Shown one piece after another: positions 7,316-16,331 of a stretch of DNA of 64,000 bases. The translations under genes were made by a program, and so were the position numbers. Below the pieces are notes generated by a model. It made no database searches. It saw nothing but the letters and a program-made list of their open reading frames with translations, and had not been told where the DNA came from. The DNA comes from UBA4416 sp943362175 (GTDB lineage Bacteria; Bacteroidota; Bacteroidia; B-17B0; Aurantibacillaceae). The stretch is taken from NCBI GenBank assembly GCA_943362175.1, contig CALRIU020000012.1, positions 1-64,000 of the forward strand. Direction: 5' to 3'. Each line of letters starts with the position of its first letter. Within the stretch, counting starts at the first letter, position 1.

Positions 7316-7801
7316 TTACATGAAGTTCTCTTCTGCCATCATCTTTAGGGCTTTTTCTGTTTCCTTCGTTCCATCCGACATAGAGCCCGGAAGCATAATG
7401 AGCCGCTGTTTAATCTTCCCGGACTCCTCTTCAAATTTTATTTCAAAACGAGAACGCGTGAGGCCGGGAATGCCTTTTCTGAATAGAACACTCCTGATCT
7501 TGTTTCTGTCAATGACCGGTGTGCCTGAATGATTAAGGCTGCTGATGATTCCGTATAATAACCATAACGCGATCAAACCATATAAGCTAAGCAGGAAGAC
7601 ATGTCCTTTCTGGTAAAGATCGTACATGGCATAAATCAACAAGCATAATATGAGACTATAGATAAAAAGAACACGGTAGATCGTATTGCCAACAGCTACT
7701 TTGGCTATATTGCCGGGAATGCCATCTCTGGTTAGTACAATCTTGTCAGGCAGAATGTGGCAATAACCTGTTTTCGTACGGAATGTTTTTTCTGTTTCCA
7801 T
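7316..7801 (-). CDS. Membrane protein of unknown function, two helices
   Basis: About 161 residues from the ATG at 7801 (METEKTFRTKTGYCHIL). Two adjacent hydrophobic helices (about residues 40-57 and 68-87, the second ending LWLLYGIISSL) are flanked by basic, beta-rich soluble parts. The layout resembles bacterial PH-like membrane-anchored proteins, but no motif settles this. An upstream start at 7843 would run into a palindromic repeat and is not preferred. Confidence 0.5.
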   Translation of the reverse strand: METEKTFRTKTGYCHILPDKIVLTRDGIPGNIAKVAVGNTIYRVLFIYSLILCLLIYAMYDLYQKGHVFLLSLYGLIALWLLYGIISSLNHSGTPVIDRNKIRSVLFRKGIPGLTRSRFEIKFEEESGKIKQRLIMLPGSMSDGTKETEKALKMMAEENFM

Positions 7802-7820
7802 GCAGTGTAAATTATTTGCC

Positions 7821-7891
7821 CTTGTTAATGTTCTCGCCAACAAGGTGTTTCATCTCTTCGGATTGCCCTTGTTGGTGAGAACACCAACAAG
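7821..7891. repeat. Two copies of a palindromic element in inverted orientation
   Basis: CTTGTTGGTG and CACCAACAAG (7868-7877, 7882-7891) form a perfect 10-bp hairpin with loop AGAA. About 20 bases to the left, a related element (CCTTGTT...AACAAGG, about 7822-7846) is the same sequence in reverse orientation with a few changes. They fill the gap downstream of the flavoprotein gene. Confidence 0.6.
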
Positions 7892-7916
7892 TTATTTTCA
7901 ATTTCTTCTGATCAAT

Positions 7917-9392
7917 CTACACCAGCGTTTCCACCGGCGTGCAGGTGCCGTTCTCGCAGATATAGCATTTCAGCTTATCCTTAAAGATGGAAGACTTATA
8001 AATGGATTTTCCTAAGAGCATGCGCAGGCATTCCTGCACACCTTCGATGATGCTCGGGTGCGGGTGCATCATATCGGCCAGCTCGCGGATGCCCTGGTTG
8101 GTATGGATCAGGTAAGCCACCGCCTGGATGGCAGAGCTCGCATGCTCTCCCACGGCGCGCATGCCTAAAATACGCATGCCATGGTCGTTGGTCACAATGA
8201 TCTTAAAAAAACCTTTGGTCTTGCGCATGGCAATGGCGCGGGCGTTGGTGCTGTAGTCCAGCTTCACCACGCGGTGCGCAATGCCTTTCTTATTCAGGTC
8301 CTGCTCGCTCATGCCCACGCTGGCCACTTCCGGGTTCAGGAACATGATGGTGGAAATATTCTGGTAGGAGAGGGGCTTCACCGTTGGGCCGAACATGCGC
8401 ACCACAGCATGCCGCGCTTCGCGCTCGCCCACGTTCACCAGCGCCATTTCGGTGGTCACATCGCCCGCAGCGTAGATGTTGGAAATGTTGGTTTGTGTAT
8501 CGTCGTCCCAGATGGAGTGACGCTCATTCAGCTTCACGCCCACCTTTTCCAGCCCCAGGTTCTCGATGTTGGGCACGCGCCCTACCGATACCAGAGCCTT
8601 GTCTACGGTAAAGGTTTCCGTGCTGTTGTCGGCGTACACCAGCTCGTATTCCACCTTCCCGTCTTTGATCTCCATGCGCTTCAGGTTGGCGCCGTGGTGG
8701 ATCGTGGCGCCCTGCTTTACCAGGCTGTCGCTCACCACTTCCGCCACATCTTCATCCTCGAAAGGCAAAATGCGGTCGGCCTTATCAATTAAGTACACTT
8801 TGGTTTTGGCAAGCCCCGAAAAGATGGTGGCAAATTCGCAGCCGATTACCCCGGCGCCCAGCACCACCAGGCTCTTCGGCAGTTCTTTTAAATTCTTGAT
8901 GCCGTCGCTCGTCATGATGATCTGCTCGTCGATGGCGATGTGCGGCAGATAGCGCGGCCGGCTGCCGGTAGCAATTAAAATGTTGTCACCCTGCACCAGC
9001 TTCACATTGCCATCCTCTTTCATAATGCTGATGGTATTTTTGTCGACGAAAGAAGCCATGCCTTTTTCGTAACAGAAGCGGTCGGGCTGCTGCTTTTGCA
9101 ATAAGTTCAGGTGTACCGTCATTTGTGTTTTGCGCTCAAACACCGCTTCGTTCACCGTATTCACCATGTCCTGGTAGTCTACGTGGTAGTTGGGGATCAT
9201 CTCGCGGATGGAAGATACTTTCTGCGACAGCTCCCACAGCGTTTTGGAAGTGAGGACGCCATCATACACACCGGCACCGCCAATGCGTTTCTTTTCAATC
9301 AGCAATACCTTTTTCTTAAAGTCCAGCGCGCGCATCGCTCCGGCATATCCGCTGGGGCCGCCGCCGATCACGATCAGGTCATAATGTTCCAT
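7917..9392 (-). CDS. NAD(P)/FAD-dependent oxidoreductase of the dihydrolipoamide dehydrogenase fold, lacking the active-site disulfide
   Basis: A 491-residue flavoprotein with FAD site GGGPSG near residue 10, a second Rossmann site VVLGAGVIGCEF, the FAD-binding IYAAGDV, and a dimerisation domain with the conserved HPHPSIIE His-Glu pair. The usual GGxCxNxGC disulfide is replaced by IGGAGVYDGVLTSK, with no Cys. A short C-terminal extension carries CYICENGTC, which might supply a redox pair. It may be closer to transhydrogenase-like enzymes than to lipoamide dehydrogenase. The ATG at 9392 is used; a TTG at 9398 overlaps the upstream gene. It is the last gene of a three-gene operon. Confidence 0.75.
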   Translation of the reverse strand: MEHYDLIVIGGGPSGYAGAMRALDFKKKVLLIEKKRIGGAGVYDGVLTSKTLWELSQKVSSIREMIPNYHVDYQDMVNTVNEAVFERKTQMTVHLNLLQKQQPDRFCYEKGMASFVDKNTISIMKEDGNVKLVQGDNILIATGSRPRYLPHIAIDEQIIMTSDGIKNLKELPKSLVVLGAGVIGCEFATIFSGLAKTKVYLIDKADRILPFEDEDVAEVVSDSLVKQGATIHHGANLKRMEIKDGKVEYELVYADNSTETFTVDKALVSVGRVPNIENLGLEKVGVKLNERHSIWDDDTQTNISNIYAAGDVTTEMALVNVGEREARHAVVRMFGPTVKPLSYQNISTIMFLNPEVASVGMSEQDLNKKGIAHRVVKLDYSTNARAIAMRKTKGFFKIIVTNDHGMRILGMRAVGEHASSAIQAVAYLIHTNQGIRELADMMHPHPSIIEGVQECLRMLLGKSIYKSSIFKDKLKCYICENGTCTPVETLV

Positions 9393-9394
9393 GT

Positions 9395-11293
9395 TCAATC
9401 TTTGGTGTAATAGGTTTTATTATTCAAAACGTCGTTATTGTAAGTCTGGATAAAGGCCTTGCAGAAATCCAGTAAATTCTTGTTGTTGTGAGTGTTAATG
9501 AGGTTGTGTTGAAGTAAGCTGTCACTGCGGTAGTTGTACACTTCTGTAAACTCATCCTTATTCATCAGGTAAAACAAACTGTCGTCCACGCAGTAATACG
9601 AAGGTTGGTTGTAGAACACACAAGGCTGGTGCTTTGTTGAGAACATGTCGTTGCCAAAGGAATAATAAGGCCGGTCGTAGTTCAGGTAGCCCAGTACTGT
9701 AGGCATGATGTCGAGCTGCTGCACGGTTTTGCTTTCCATCACCGGGGTAATGCCTTGCTTATAGAAAATAATGGGAATGGAATACTGCCCGATGGGATTG
9801 GCATAGAACGGATCGTTGGACACGCTGGTGTGGTCCGGGCAGATCACAAAAAGCGTATTGGCAAACCAGGGCTGTTTCTTCGCCTCGGTAAAAAAGCGCT
9901 TCAGGGCATAGTCCGTATAGCCGATGCACTGGTGGATCTCCATATTCCCCTTATCAAATTTTCCTTCGTATTGGCTGGGGATCTTGTAAGGATTGTGCGA
10001 ACTCAGCGTAAAAATAGAGGTCATGAAGGGCGCTTTCAGCTTACCCATTTCCTGCACGGTACGTAGCAGGAAAGGCTCGTCCCAGATACCCCACTGCCCG
10101 TCGTAATCTTTTTCATCATTGTATTCCGTACGGCCGTAGTAAGCATCATAGCCGGCCAGCTTCGCAAAGGAATCGAAGTTCATGGTGCCATTGGTGCCAC
10201 CGTGGTAGAACACGGAGTAGTAGCCTTTCTCTTTCAGCAGGTTTGGCAGCGTCTGGATAATGTTATTACTGTAGGCCGAATTGAGGTAATGGTTGTCGAG
10301 GAAGCAGGGCGCGGAAGCCAGGATGGCCGGGATGCCGTTGATGGAGGTTTTTTCGTTGGCAATGGCATTGGGAAATACCACCGACTGCTTCATGAGGCTA
10401 TCCAGGAAAGGCGTGTAGCTCTTGCGGTTGGAGATGCCGGTAAACTCTTTGGAGAAGCTTTCGAGGGCAATCACGCAGACATTGTACTGTTTAAAGGCTC
10501 CCGTATCGGCTTCGTGAATCGGGCTGTAGAGTTTTTTGAGCTGATGCTCATCAAAGAAGGTAAGCGGCTGGATCTCCGTGAGCTCCGCAGACTTCATCAC
10601 CGAGAAAGGCGTATTGATAACGATGGGAATGTACTTCGGAGAGGTATAAAGGGCGGCATCGAGAAACACGATAGGAATACGCTGGGTGCCGCCGCGCAGG
10701 CCGATGATGGTGGCGCCCACAATGACCACAAAAATGAGAACGTAAGACAGGGCGATTTTTAGGGTCGCTTTCACTTCCACCGGCTGGTCTTTTTTCTTAA
10801 TGCGGTAATGCACTTTCACCAACACCCAGATCACCAGGATAAATACCAGCACCAGGTACCAGAAATCCAGCAGGAAATGCGGGATCAGCTTCAGGATCTC
10901 CGACTGCCCGCCGAAGGTGAAGTTTACCACATCGTAGGTCATGCGCTTCTGGATGTACGGGAAGAAGGCAAAGTCGATGAAGTTGAGCAGCAGGCCAAAG
11001 CTGTTCAGCACAATAAAAATAACAGAGGTCAGGCGTTGGTAGCCTTTGCTGTAATAAAACTTGAACGGCAGGATGCACAGCAGCATGTACAGGGCATTGA
11101 GCGCTGCAAGGCTGAACATATCAAAGCGCAGGCCGTACACAAACAGGGAGGCGAGCTCGCCTGTGGAAATATCGGCGAAGTAGCTGCGGTTACAGAGATA
11201 GAACAGGAGCCTGCACAGGGCATACAGGGCAAAGAGGAACAGCAGCTGTTTGGCAAGGTTCCATAAGATAGGCCGGTAGGAGCGAATGGTCAT
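9395..11293 (-). CDS. LTA synthase-family membrane sulfatase/phosphoglycerol transferase
   Basis: A 632-residue protein. The first about 190 residues form five hydrophobic helices, followed by a periplasmic alkaline-phosphatase-fold domain. Visible catalytic elements are ALESFSKEF (metal ligand Glu), EKTSINGIPAIL (candidate nucleophile Thr), FYHGGTNGTMNFDSF and CPDHTSVSND (metal ligands Asp and His). LtaS-like enzymes move phosphoglycerol or phosphoethanolamine groups onto lipids or glycans. In a Gram-negative the acceptor is more likely an outer-membrane lipid or periplasmic glycan than LTA. The gene lies 3 bp after the M1 peptidase gene and 2 bp before the flavoprotein ATG. Confidence 0.8.
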   Translation of the reverse strand: MTIRSYRPILWNLAKQLLFLFALYALCRLLFYLCNRSYFADISTGELASLFVYGLRFDMFSLAALNALYMLLCILPFKFYYSKGYQRLTSVIFIVLNSFGLLLNFIDFAFFPYIQKRMTYDVVNFTFGGQSEILKLIPHFLLDFWYLVLVFILVIWVLVKVHYRIKKKDQPVEVKATLKIALSYVLIFVVIVGATIIGLRGGTQRIPIVFLDAALYTSPKYIPIVINTPFSVMKSAELTEIQPLTFFDEHQLKKLYSPIHEADTGAFKQYNVCVIALESFSKEFTGISNRKSYTPFLDSLMKQSVVFPNAIANEKTSINGIPAILASAPCFLDNHYLNSAYSNNIIQTLPNLLKEKGYYSVFYHGGTNGTMNFDSFAKLAGYDAYYGRTEYNDEKDYDGQWGIWDEPFLLRTVQEMGKLKAPFMTSIFTLSSHNPYKIPSQYEGKFDKGNMEIHQCIGYTDYALKRFFTEAKKQPWFANTLFVICPDHTSVSNDPFYANPIGQYSIPIIFYKQGITPVMESKTVQQLDIMPTVLGYLNYDRPYYSFGNDMFSTKHQPCVFYNQPSYYCVDDSLFYLMNKDEFTEVYNYRSDSLLQHNLINTHNNKNLLDFCKAFIQTYNNDVLNNKTYYTKD

Positions 11294-11296
11294 AGT

Positions 11297-14200
11297 TTAA
11301 AAAGCACGGTTAATTCCGATCATCCAGCGGAATTGAAAATAATCTTTCTCCGCAAAAGGCAGGCGGTTGATGAGCAGCGGCATATCGAAACGCACCGTCA
11401 GCGGCTTGATGCCATAGAGCGGTCCGAATTTCTGGATCGTTAAGGCCACGCCCACGCCCGCATCGGCAATCAGGTCCGACATCACCGTGGCTTTGCCCGG
11501 CGCGTTGGTATTGATGGTGCCTGCATCACCAAAGAGGTAAGGATTGATCTTAATACTGTTATTGAGTCGCTTGATATTCATAAAGCTGAACAGCTCGCCG
11601 AACTCGATCTCCGCACTGGCGGAAGCACCTGTCATGCCTTTGTAGTTAAAGACCATCACGCCGTTGGCATCGCTGGCGGCCAGCACATAGCCCGAGTAAC
11701 CCCGCAGGTTGAGCCCGCCACCGGCGGTGAAGTGGTTCGTCACGGTGCCGTATTTTCCCCAGTCGGGAGGAATAAAGCCCATCGAGCGGGTGTATTTATT
11801 TTCCATCAGCTCTTCCGGGTTGGCGCCCGCAGCAAAGAGCATCGACTCATCGGCCAGCTTGCTGCCAAAGCCCAGCTGTGCAAACACGCGGGTGTTGATG
11901 TTGATCTTGCCCAAATCGTTCCGGTTGATAGCCGTGTATTGCAGGCTCGAATAATCGTAGTCGTTCGTTAAAGCCGTTCCGCGCACGTTCAGGTTCATGG
12001 TTCCCGTGCCGCGGTGGTAGTTGTAGTTGTGGTCGATGCCTACGTTGATATAGCTGTTCAGCTTCTGGATCTGCCATTCGTTCTGGTTGATCAGGTACAC
12101 CAGGTCGCGTTGCAGGTCACGCACCATCGCTTTGTATTGAATGTAGATGCGGTTGCGCTCATTGTTACTTTTCTTCTCGAATCCCAGGAGCGCGCTTTCC
12201 AAACCATCCAGCGATTTCAGCGTGGCATACACGTTTGATTTTTTGATGAAGCGTGCCGTCGAGGTGCGGTAGTTCAGTAAGAAAGACACCACATTGTAAT
12301 TGTTTCGGTTGTTTGTGCTGTCCAGGTAAGCCTGTCCGAAACCGCTGCTGAACCAGGCCGTCACATCAAACACGTGCTTCGTATTCATATAGCCGCCGTT
12401 CACATGCGCACCGATCTTGATCCCGTCGTAACCGTTGTACCACAGGCTTGGCCTGGCTTTCAGCTCATAATGCTTCCAGTCGAGCGGGTTGTAGATCTTG
12501 GAGTCGAAGGTCGTGTTCACGCGGTTATGCTTCACGTTATTGGTCATATCCACATCTGCCAGCCTGCGCGAAGGATCGATGATCACATTTTTTAGCTTGC
12601 CGTTGATCTGCACGGTTGCGGTATAAGTCGGCTTCACTTTTCCCCAGCCGATCCAGCGTGGCAGCACGTTGGCCTTCACCGGTTTTTCAAACCAGGTATT
12701 CGGAATGTAATAGTGGTAAGCCGAATCGTTCTTATCCAATACCGTAAAGTCGATCGGCATCTGCATCTCGCCCTTGCGTTTGAATTTGATCACATACTGT
12801 CCTTTCTGCTTTCCTTTCTTCACACGCCCGATCTTGTAGTCTATTTTTTTGGTGGTCTCCAGCCATTGATCGAAGAACCAGTTCAGGTCCACACCGCTGT
12901 ACTGGATCACCGAGTTGCGGAAATCCTCCGGGTAAGGGTGGCAGAACTTCCACTGCTCGAAATAATTCTGCATGCATTTATCGAAGAGGTAGCGCCCCAG
13001 CACATACTCCAGGTTTTTGAGCATAGCCGCTGTTTTGGTATACACGGCGCTGTAGCCGCCGCCATGACGGATGCCGCCGTTATAATCATCGCTGTGCGTG
13101 TTCAGCGTCACTTCCTCGCCGCGGGTAGTTACCGCATTCATGTAGCCGTTATAGATCTGGTCGTCGAGGATGCGGTTCTGTTCCGTAAAGCGCTCCACAT
13201 AATTGCTGCGGGGCTTCATCTCTATTTTGTTAGGCCCGTCGATAAACTGGTAGGTATCGGCGGTATAGAACTGGGTAAAGCCCTCATCGAGAAAAGCCCG
13301 GTAGGTTTCATTATTGCCCACCATGCCGAAGAACCAGTTGTGGGTCATCTCATGGATCAATAAATCCCGGTAGTTGGGGTCGTAGCCGCCGTCGAGCGTC
13401 AGCATCGGGTATTCCACGCCGTCCTGTGCATCGGCGCAAATAATTTTCGGATAATGGTAAGGCCCGATGTTGTAGGTATTCACCTCCAGGATCTTCGCCA
13501 TGTATTGCGGGCAGCTCTGCCAGCCTGCAGCGTGTGGCTCCTGCACCAGGGCCACGCACTTAATGCCCTGCCACATGTACTCGCCGATGCGGTAAGTCGG
13601 ATCGGCCGTCAGGGCAAAATCATGCACATTCATCGCAGAAAACTTCCAGGTCTTGGTCGTGCCGTCGCGTTTGATGATGGTGGATGGCGGAGAGTTCCAG
13701 GGCTTTTTGGCGAAATTGGAAAGGTCGAGCTTGCGGCGAAGTGTATCGGGCAATACTTCTTTTGCGTTTTGTAAAATACCGGTCGCATCAAGCACATAGT
13801 GGTTAGGTAAAGTAAACTCCACGTGGAAAGAGCCGAAGTCGCCGTAGAACTCATGGTCCATGTGCTGGTCGGTATCCCAGCCGAATTTGCGGTCGTACAC
13901 CGAAATGCGCGGGTACCAGTGTGTCACGTCGAAATGCTTGTTGCCAAAAGCGTTGAAGGTTTTCATCCGGTTGCGGATCACTTCCTTCGCATAATAGGTT
14001 TTGAAGTTGATGTCGAAGGTGATGGACTCTCCCGGTTTCAGAGGCCTTTCCAGGTAAACCTTTAAGACGGTATTGTCCAGCTCGGTCTTTAGTTCTTTGT
14101 TGCCGGCCTTCATGCTTTCCACTACGGTTCCCAGGCCGTCTTTGCGGTATTTGTTGAATTTCAGGTGGTAGTTGTTGTTCTTATACAGGTCGGCGAGGTA

Positions 14201-14488
14201 AGAGCCTTTGGTTTGTGCATTATTGTAAAGGTGGAAATACACGAAGTACAGGTCTTTCGGAGAGTTGTTCCAGTAGGTGAGTTCCTCATGCCCGGTGATG
14301 ATGTCGGAGCTGTCGTTCAGCGAAGCCTGGATATTGTAATGCACATCCTGCTGCCAGTAATCGGCAAAAGGCTTGCGGTTCTTCCAGTAAAGCGGGTTGG
14401 TTTGTGAGCGGTAATCGGTGTATTCTGTCTGGCCCTGGATGGCCGAAGCGCCCGTCAGGACAACAAGGAGTAAAAGTAGTTTGTTCAT
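11297..14488 (-). CDS. M1-family metallopeptidase fused to an Omp85-like beta-barrel
   Basis: A 1063-residue protein with a signal peptide (MNKLLLLLVVLTGASAIQGQ). Residues 25-650 form an M1 aminopeptidase-like unit. The zinc site is HEMTH at 379-383 with Glu402 18 residues later. The usual GAMEN exopeptidase loop is DGVEYPML. From about residue 690 the sequence becomes alternating and aromatic. It carries GGGLNLRGY and PYLFGDAG, and ends FQFRWMIGINRAF with terminal Phe, which are marks of an Omp85/BamA-type outer-membrane barrel. The peptidase would thus be tethered to the outer membrane. It is the first gene of the operon with the LTA-synthase-like and flavoprotein genes. Confidence 0.8.
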   Translation of the reverse strand: MNKLLLLLVVLTGASAIQGQTEYTDYRSQTNPLYWKNRKPFADYWQQDVHYNIQASLNDSSDIITGHEELTYWNNSPKDLYFVYFHLYNNAQTKGSYLADLYKNNNYHLKFNKYRKDGLGTVVESMKAGNKELKTELDNTVLKVYLERPLKPGESITFDINFKTYYAKEVIRNRMKTFNAFGNKHFDVTHWYPRISVYDRKFGWDTDQHMDHEFYGDFGSFHVEFTLPNHYVLDATGILQNAKEVLPDTLRRKLDLSNFAKKPWNSPPSTIIKRDGTTKTWKFSAMNVHDFALTADPTYRIGEYMWQGIKCVALVQEPHAAGWQSCPQYMAKILEVNTYNIGPYHYPKIICADAQDGVEYPMLTLDGGYDPNYRDLLIHEMTHNWFFGMVGNNETYRAFLDEGFTQFYTADTYQFIDGPNKIEMKPRSNYVERFTEQNRILDDQIYNGYMNAVTTRGEEVTLNTHSDDYNGGIRHGGGYSAVYTKTAAMLKNLEYVLGRYLFDKCMQNYFEQWKFCHPYPEDFRNSVIQYSGVDLNWFFDQWLETTKKIDYKIGRVKKGKQKGQYVIKFKRKGEMQMPIDFTVLDKNDSAYHYYIPNTWFEKPVKANVLPRWIGWGKVKPTYTATVQINGKLKNVIIDPSRRLADVDMTNNVKHNRVNTTFDSKIYNPLDWKHYELKARPSLWYNGYDGIKIGAHVNGGYMNTKHVFDVTAWFSSGFGQAYLDSTNNRNNYNVVSFLLNYRTSTARFIKKSNVYATLKSLDGLESALLGFEKKSNNERNRIYIQYKAMVRDLQRDLVYLINQNEWQIQKLNSYINVGIDHNYNYHRGTGTMNLNVRGTALTNDYDYSSLQYTAINRNDLGKININTRVFAQLGFGSKLADESMLFAAGANPEELMENKYTRSMGFIPPDWGKYGTVTNHFTAGGGLNLRGYSGYVLAASDANGVMVFNYKGMTGASASAEIEFGELFSFMNIKRLNNSIKINPYLFGDAGTINTNAPGKATVMSDLIADAGVGVALTIQKFGPLYGIKPLTVRFDMPLLINRLPFAEKDYFQFRWMIGINRAF

Positions 14489-14686
14489 GTGTAGCTATTA
14501 ATTGTTTTTTATCGCCACATGTCCGCCTGAACGAATTCATTCGGGCAGGGTATAGCCATGTTATCTTCATATATATCTATAAAACATGGCCATTTCATAG
14601 TGGGATAATAACCTTTAAATATAGCTATTTTATGAAGAAAAATGAGTATTTTGTATAAGTCTAACATAAATCCAGGCCTTTACAAA

Positions 14687-15526
14687 ATGACAAAAGAAAC
14701 TGCCATAAAACTGTTTGAGCAAAAGCAGGTCCGTTCTTTGTGGGACGAGCAGAAGGAGAAATGGTTTTTTTCAATAGTAGATGTAATCGGTGTATTAACA
14801 GATAGCGCAAATCCTAATAATTATTGGAAAGTGTTGAAACACAGATTATCTAAAGAAGGAAGTCAGTTGGTTACAGATTGTAACCAACTGAAAATGCAAT
14901 CTTCGGACGGTAAATTCTACAATACAGATGTGGCAGATACTGAGCAATTGTTCCGTTTGATTCAGTCTGTTCCATCGCCTAAGGCTGAGCCTTTTAAGCT
15001 ATGGTTGGCAAAAGTAGCACGTGAACGAATCGATGAGATAGAAGATCCGGAAATAGGTATCGATAGGTTAATGGAGACTTATCTGAAAAAGGGCTATAGT
15101 AAAGAATGGATCAATCAACGGTTAAAAAGTATAGAGGTTCGTAAAGAACTGACAGACGAGTGGGAGGAAAGAGGAATCAAAAAAGGCGAAGAATACGCGA
15201 TATTAACGGATGAAATCACGAAGGCCTGGAGTGGGCATACCGTTAAGTCCTATAAAAAATTTAAGAATCTTAAAAAAGAAAATCTACGGGATAATATGAC
15301 CAATTTGGAATTGGTGTTAAATATGCTGGCAGAAGCAACAACGCGTGAGATTAGTAAAGAAAAAAAGCCCAAAACGTTTACGGATAGCAAGGTTATTGCA
15401 AAGCAGGGAGGCACGATTGCAGGAAACACGCGTAAGCAAATAGAGGAAAAAACAGGTAAAAAAATCGTAAGCAGCCAATCAGCAAAAAAGCTGCTTGATG
15501 CCAAAAATAGCAACAGGAAGAAATAG
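14687..15526 (+). CDS. BRO-family N-terminal-domain protein (phage antirepressor-like)
   Basis: About 279 residues. The N-terminal half matches the BRO-N/antirepressor pattern: VRSLWDEQKEKWFFSIVDV, then NPNNYWKVLKHRL and a hydrophobic LFRLIQSVPSPKAEPFKLWLA. The C-terminal half is Lys-rich and helical. Such proteins are common in prophages but also occur as single chromosomal genes in Bacteroidota. The start at 14687 is preferred; ATG 14642 would add 15 residues. The gene and its leader are clearly AT-richer than the flanks. No other phage gene is near, so it is an orphan of probable mobile origin. Confidence 0.75.
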   Translation: MTKETAIKLFEQKQVRSLWDEQKEKWFFSIVDVIGVLTDSANPNNYWKVLKHRLSKEGSQLVTDCNQLKMQSSDGKFYNTDVADTEQLFRLIQSVPSPKAEPFKLWLAKVARERIDEIEDPEIGIDRLMETYLKKGYSKEWINQRLKSIEVRKELTDEWEERGIKKGEEYAILTDEITKAWSGHTVKSYKKFKNLKKENLRDNMTNLELVLNMLAEATTREISKEKKPKTFTDSKVIAKQGGTIAGNTRKQIEEKTGKKIVSSQSAKKLLDAKNSNRKK

Positions 15527-15588
15527 AAAGCTCCTGTTTTGTACATCTCTGAAGAGGTTCGGTAATTAGTTCACCAGAGGAACGACCC

Positions 15589-16329
15589 TTACTCCTTCAT
15601 CAGTTTCAAAAACAGCTCAAGGGCCTTTCTTTTGTCGGCATCAAGCGTATAGGAAATCTTATTCTTCAGGTAATCGTATGAATCGAATCCCGGCGTGGGA
15701 TGTTTTTTTTCCTCCACCGCTTCTTTGATGTGATCCACGCCGTATTTCAGCGTGTCATTGAATTCAGTAATGAAGTCCTCATCGATCGGCTTATTGCTCA
15801 CCCATGCCGCAAATACAAAAGGAAGGCCCGTATATGTTTTCCATTCGTCGGCCAGGTCGTAATGGTAAGGATGGTCTTTGGTGGTGAGGCCGAAGGTGCG
15901 GTCGCCGATGATCACGGCGCCCGTTGTGCCGCCGATCTTGCTCTCGAAGCCTTCTTCCGCAGGAATAAAGCTGATGTTCTTTTTCCAGAAATGGCGGTTG
16001 AGGACCTGTACCAGGGTGATCGAGGATTTCGACTGGTAGTCGAGCATGATGTGCGTGAGCTCCTCGAGGGGTTTGTGCGCAAATAGCTTCACGCTGTCTA
16101 CCTTGCCATTGGCGCCAATGCAGTAATCGGTAATGATGTGGTAGGTGTCGAGCTCAGGAATAATCGCCACGGGCACCAGGCCGATGTCCACACGCTGATG
16201 CTTTAATTTTTGGGCGCAGGTACTCGGAATATCGTATTCGATATGGGCTGCCGTTTTGAGCGGATGGTGTTTCAGACCATAAACGAAAGGAGTGGTATTA
16301 TAATAGTTGACAACAGACAGGGAATACAT
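15589..16329 (-). CDS. mqnA: Chorismate dehydratase MqnA (futalosine menaquinone pathway)
   Basis: A 246-residue cytoplasmic protein of the MqnA/MqnD periplasmic-binding-protein fold. It begins MYSLSVVNYYNTTPFVYGL and carries VDIGLVPVAII, the LDYQSKSSITLVQVL motif and GAVIIGDRTF, as in MqnA. It removes water from chorismate to give 3-enolpyruvyl-benzoate, the first step of the futalosine route to menaquinone. Length is as expected. The other mqn genes are not in the window. It starts 2 bp after the EI24-like gene, so the two are co-transcribed. Confidence 0.85.
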   Translation of the reverse strand: MYSLSVVNYYNTTPFVYGLKHHPLKTAAHIEYDIPSTCAQKLKHQRVDIGLVPVAIIPELDTYHIITDYCIGANGKVDSVKLFAHKPLEELTHIMLDYQSKSSITLVQVLNRHFWKKNISFIPAEEGFESKIGGTTGAVIIGDRTFGLTTKDHPYHYDLADEWKTYTGLPFVFAAWVSNKPIDEDFITEFNDTLKYGVDHIKEAVEEKKHPTPGFDSYDYLKNKISYTLDADKRKALELFLKLMKE

Positions 16330-16331
16330 GA

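Noticed and set aside
7868..7891. Intrinsic terminator of the flavoprotein operon
   Set aside because: The hairpin is followed by GGGCAATCC, not a T-run, in the minus-strand direction.
8181..8792. Plus-strand frame rich in His, Ala and Val
   Set aside because: Composition is typical of the reverse complement of a gene; the flavoprotein on the minus strand is certain.
14642..15526. Prophage
   Set aside because: Only one phage-like gene is present; no integrase, structural or lysis gene flanks it.
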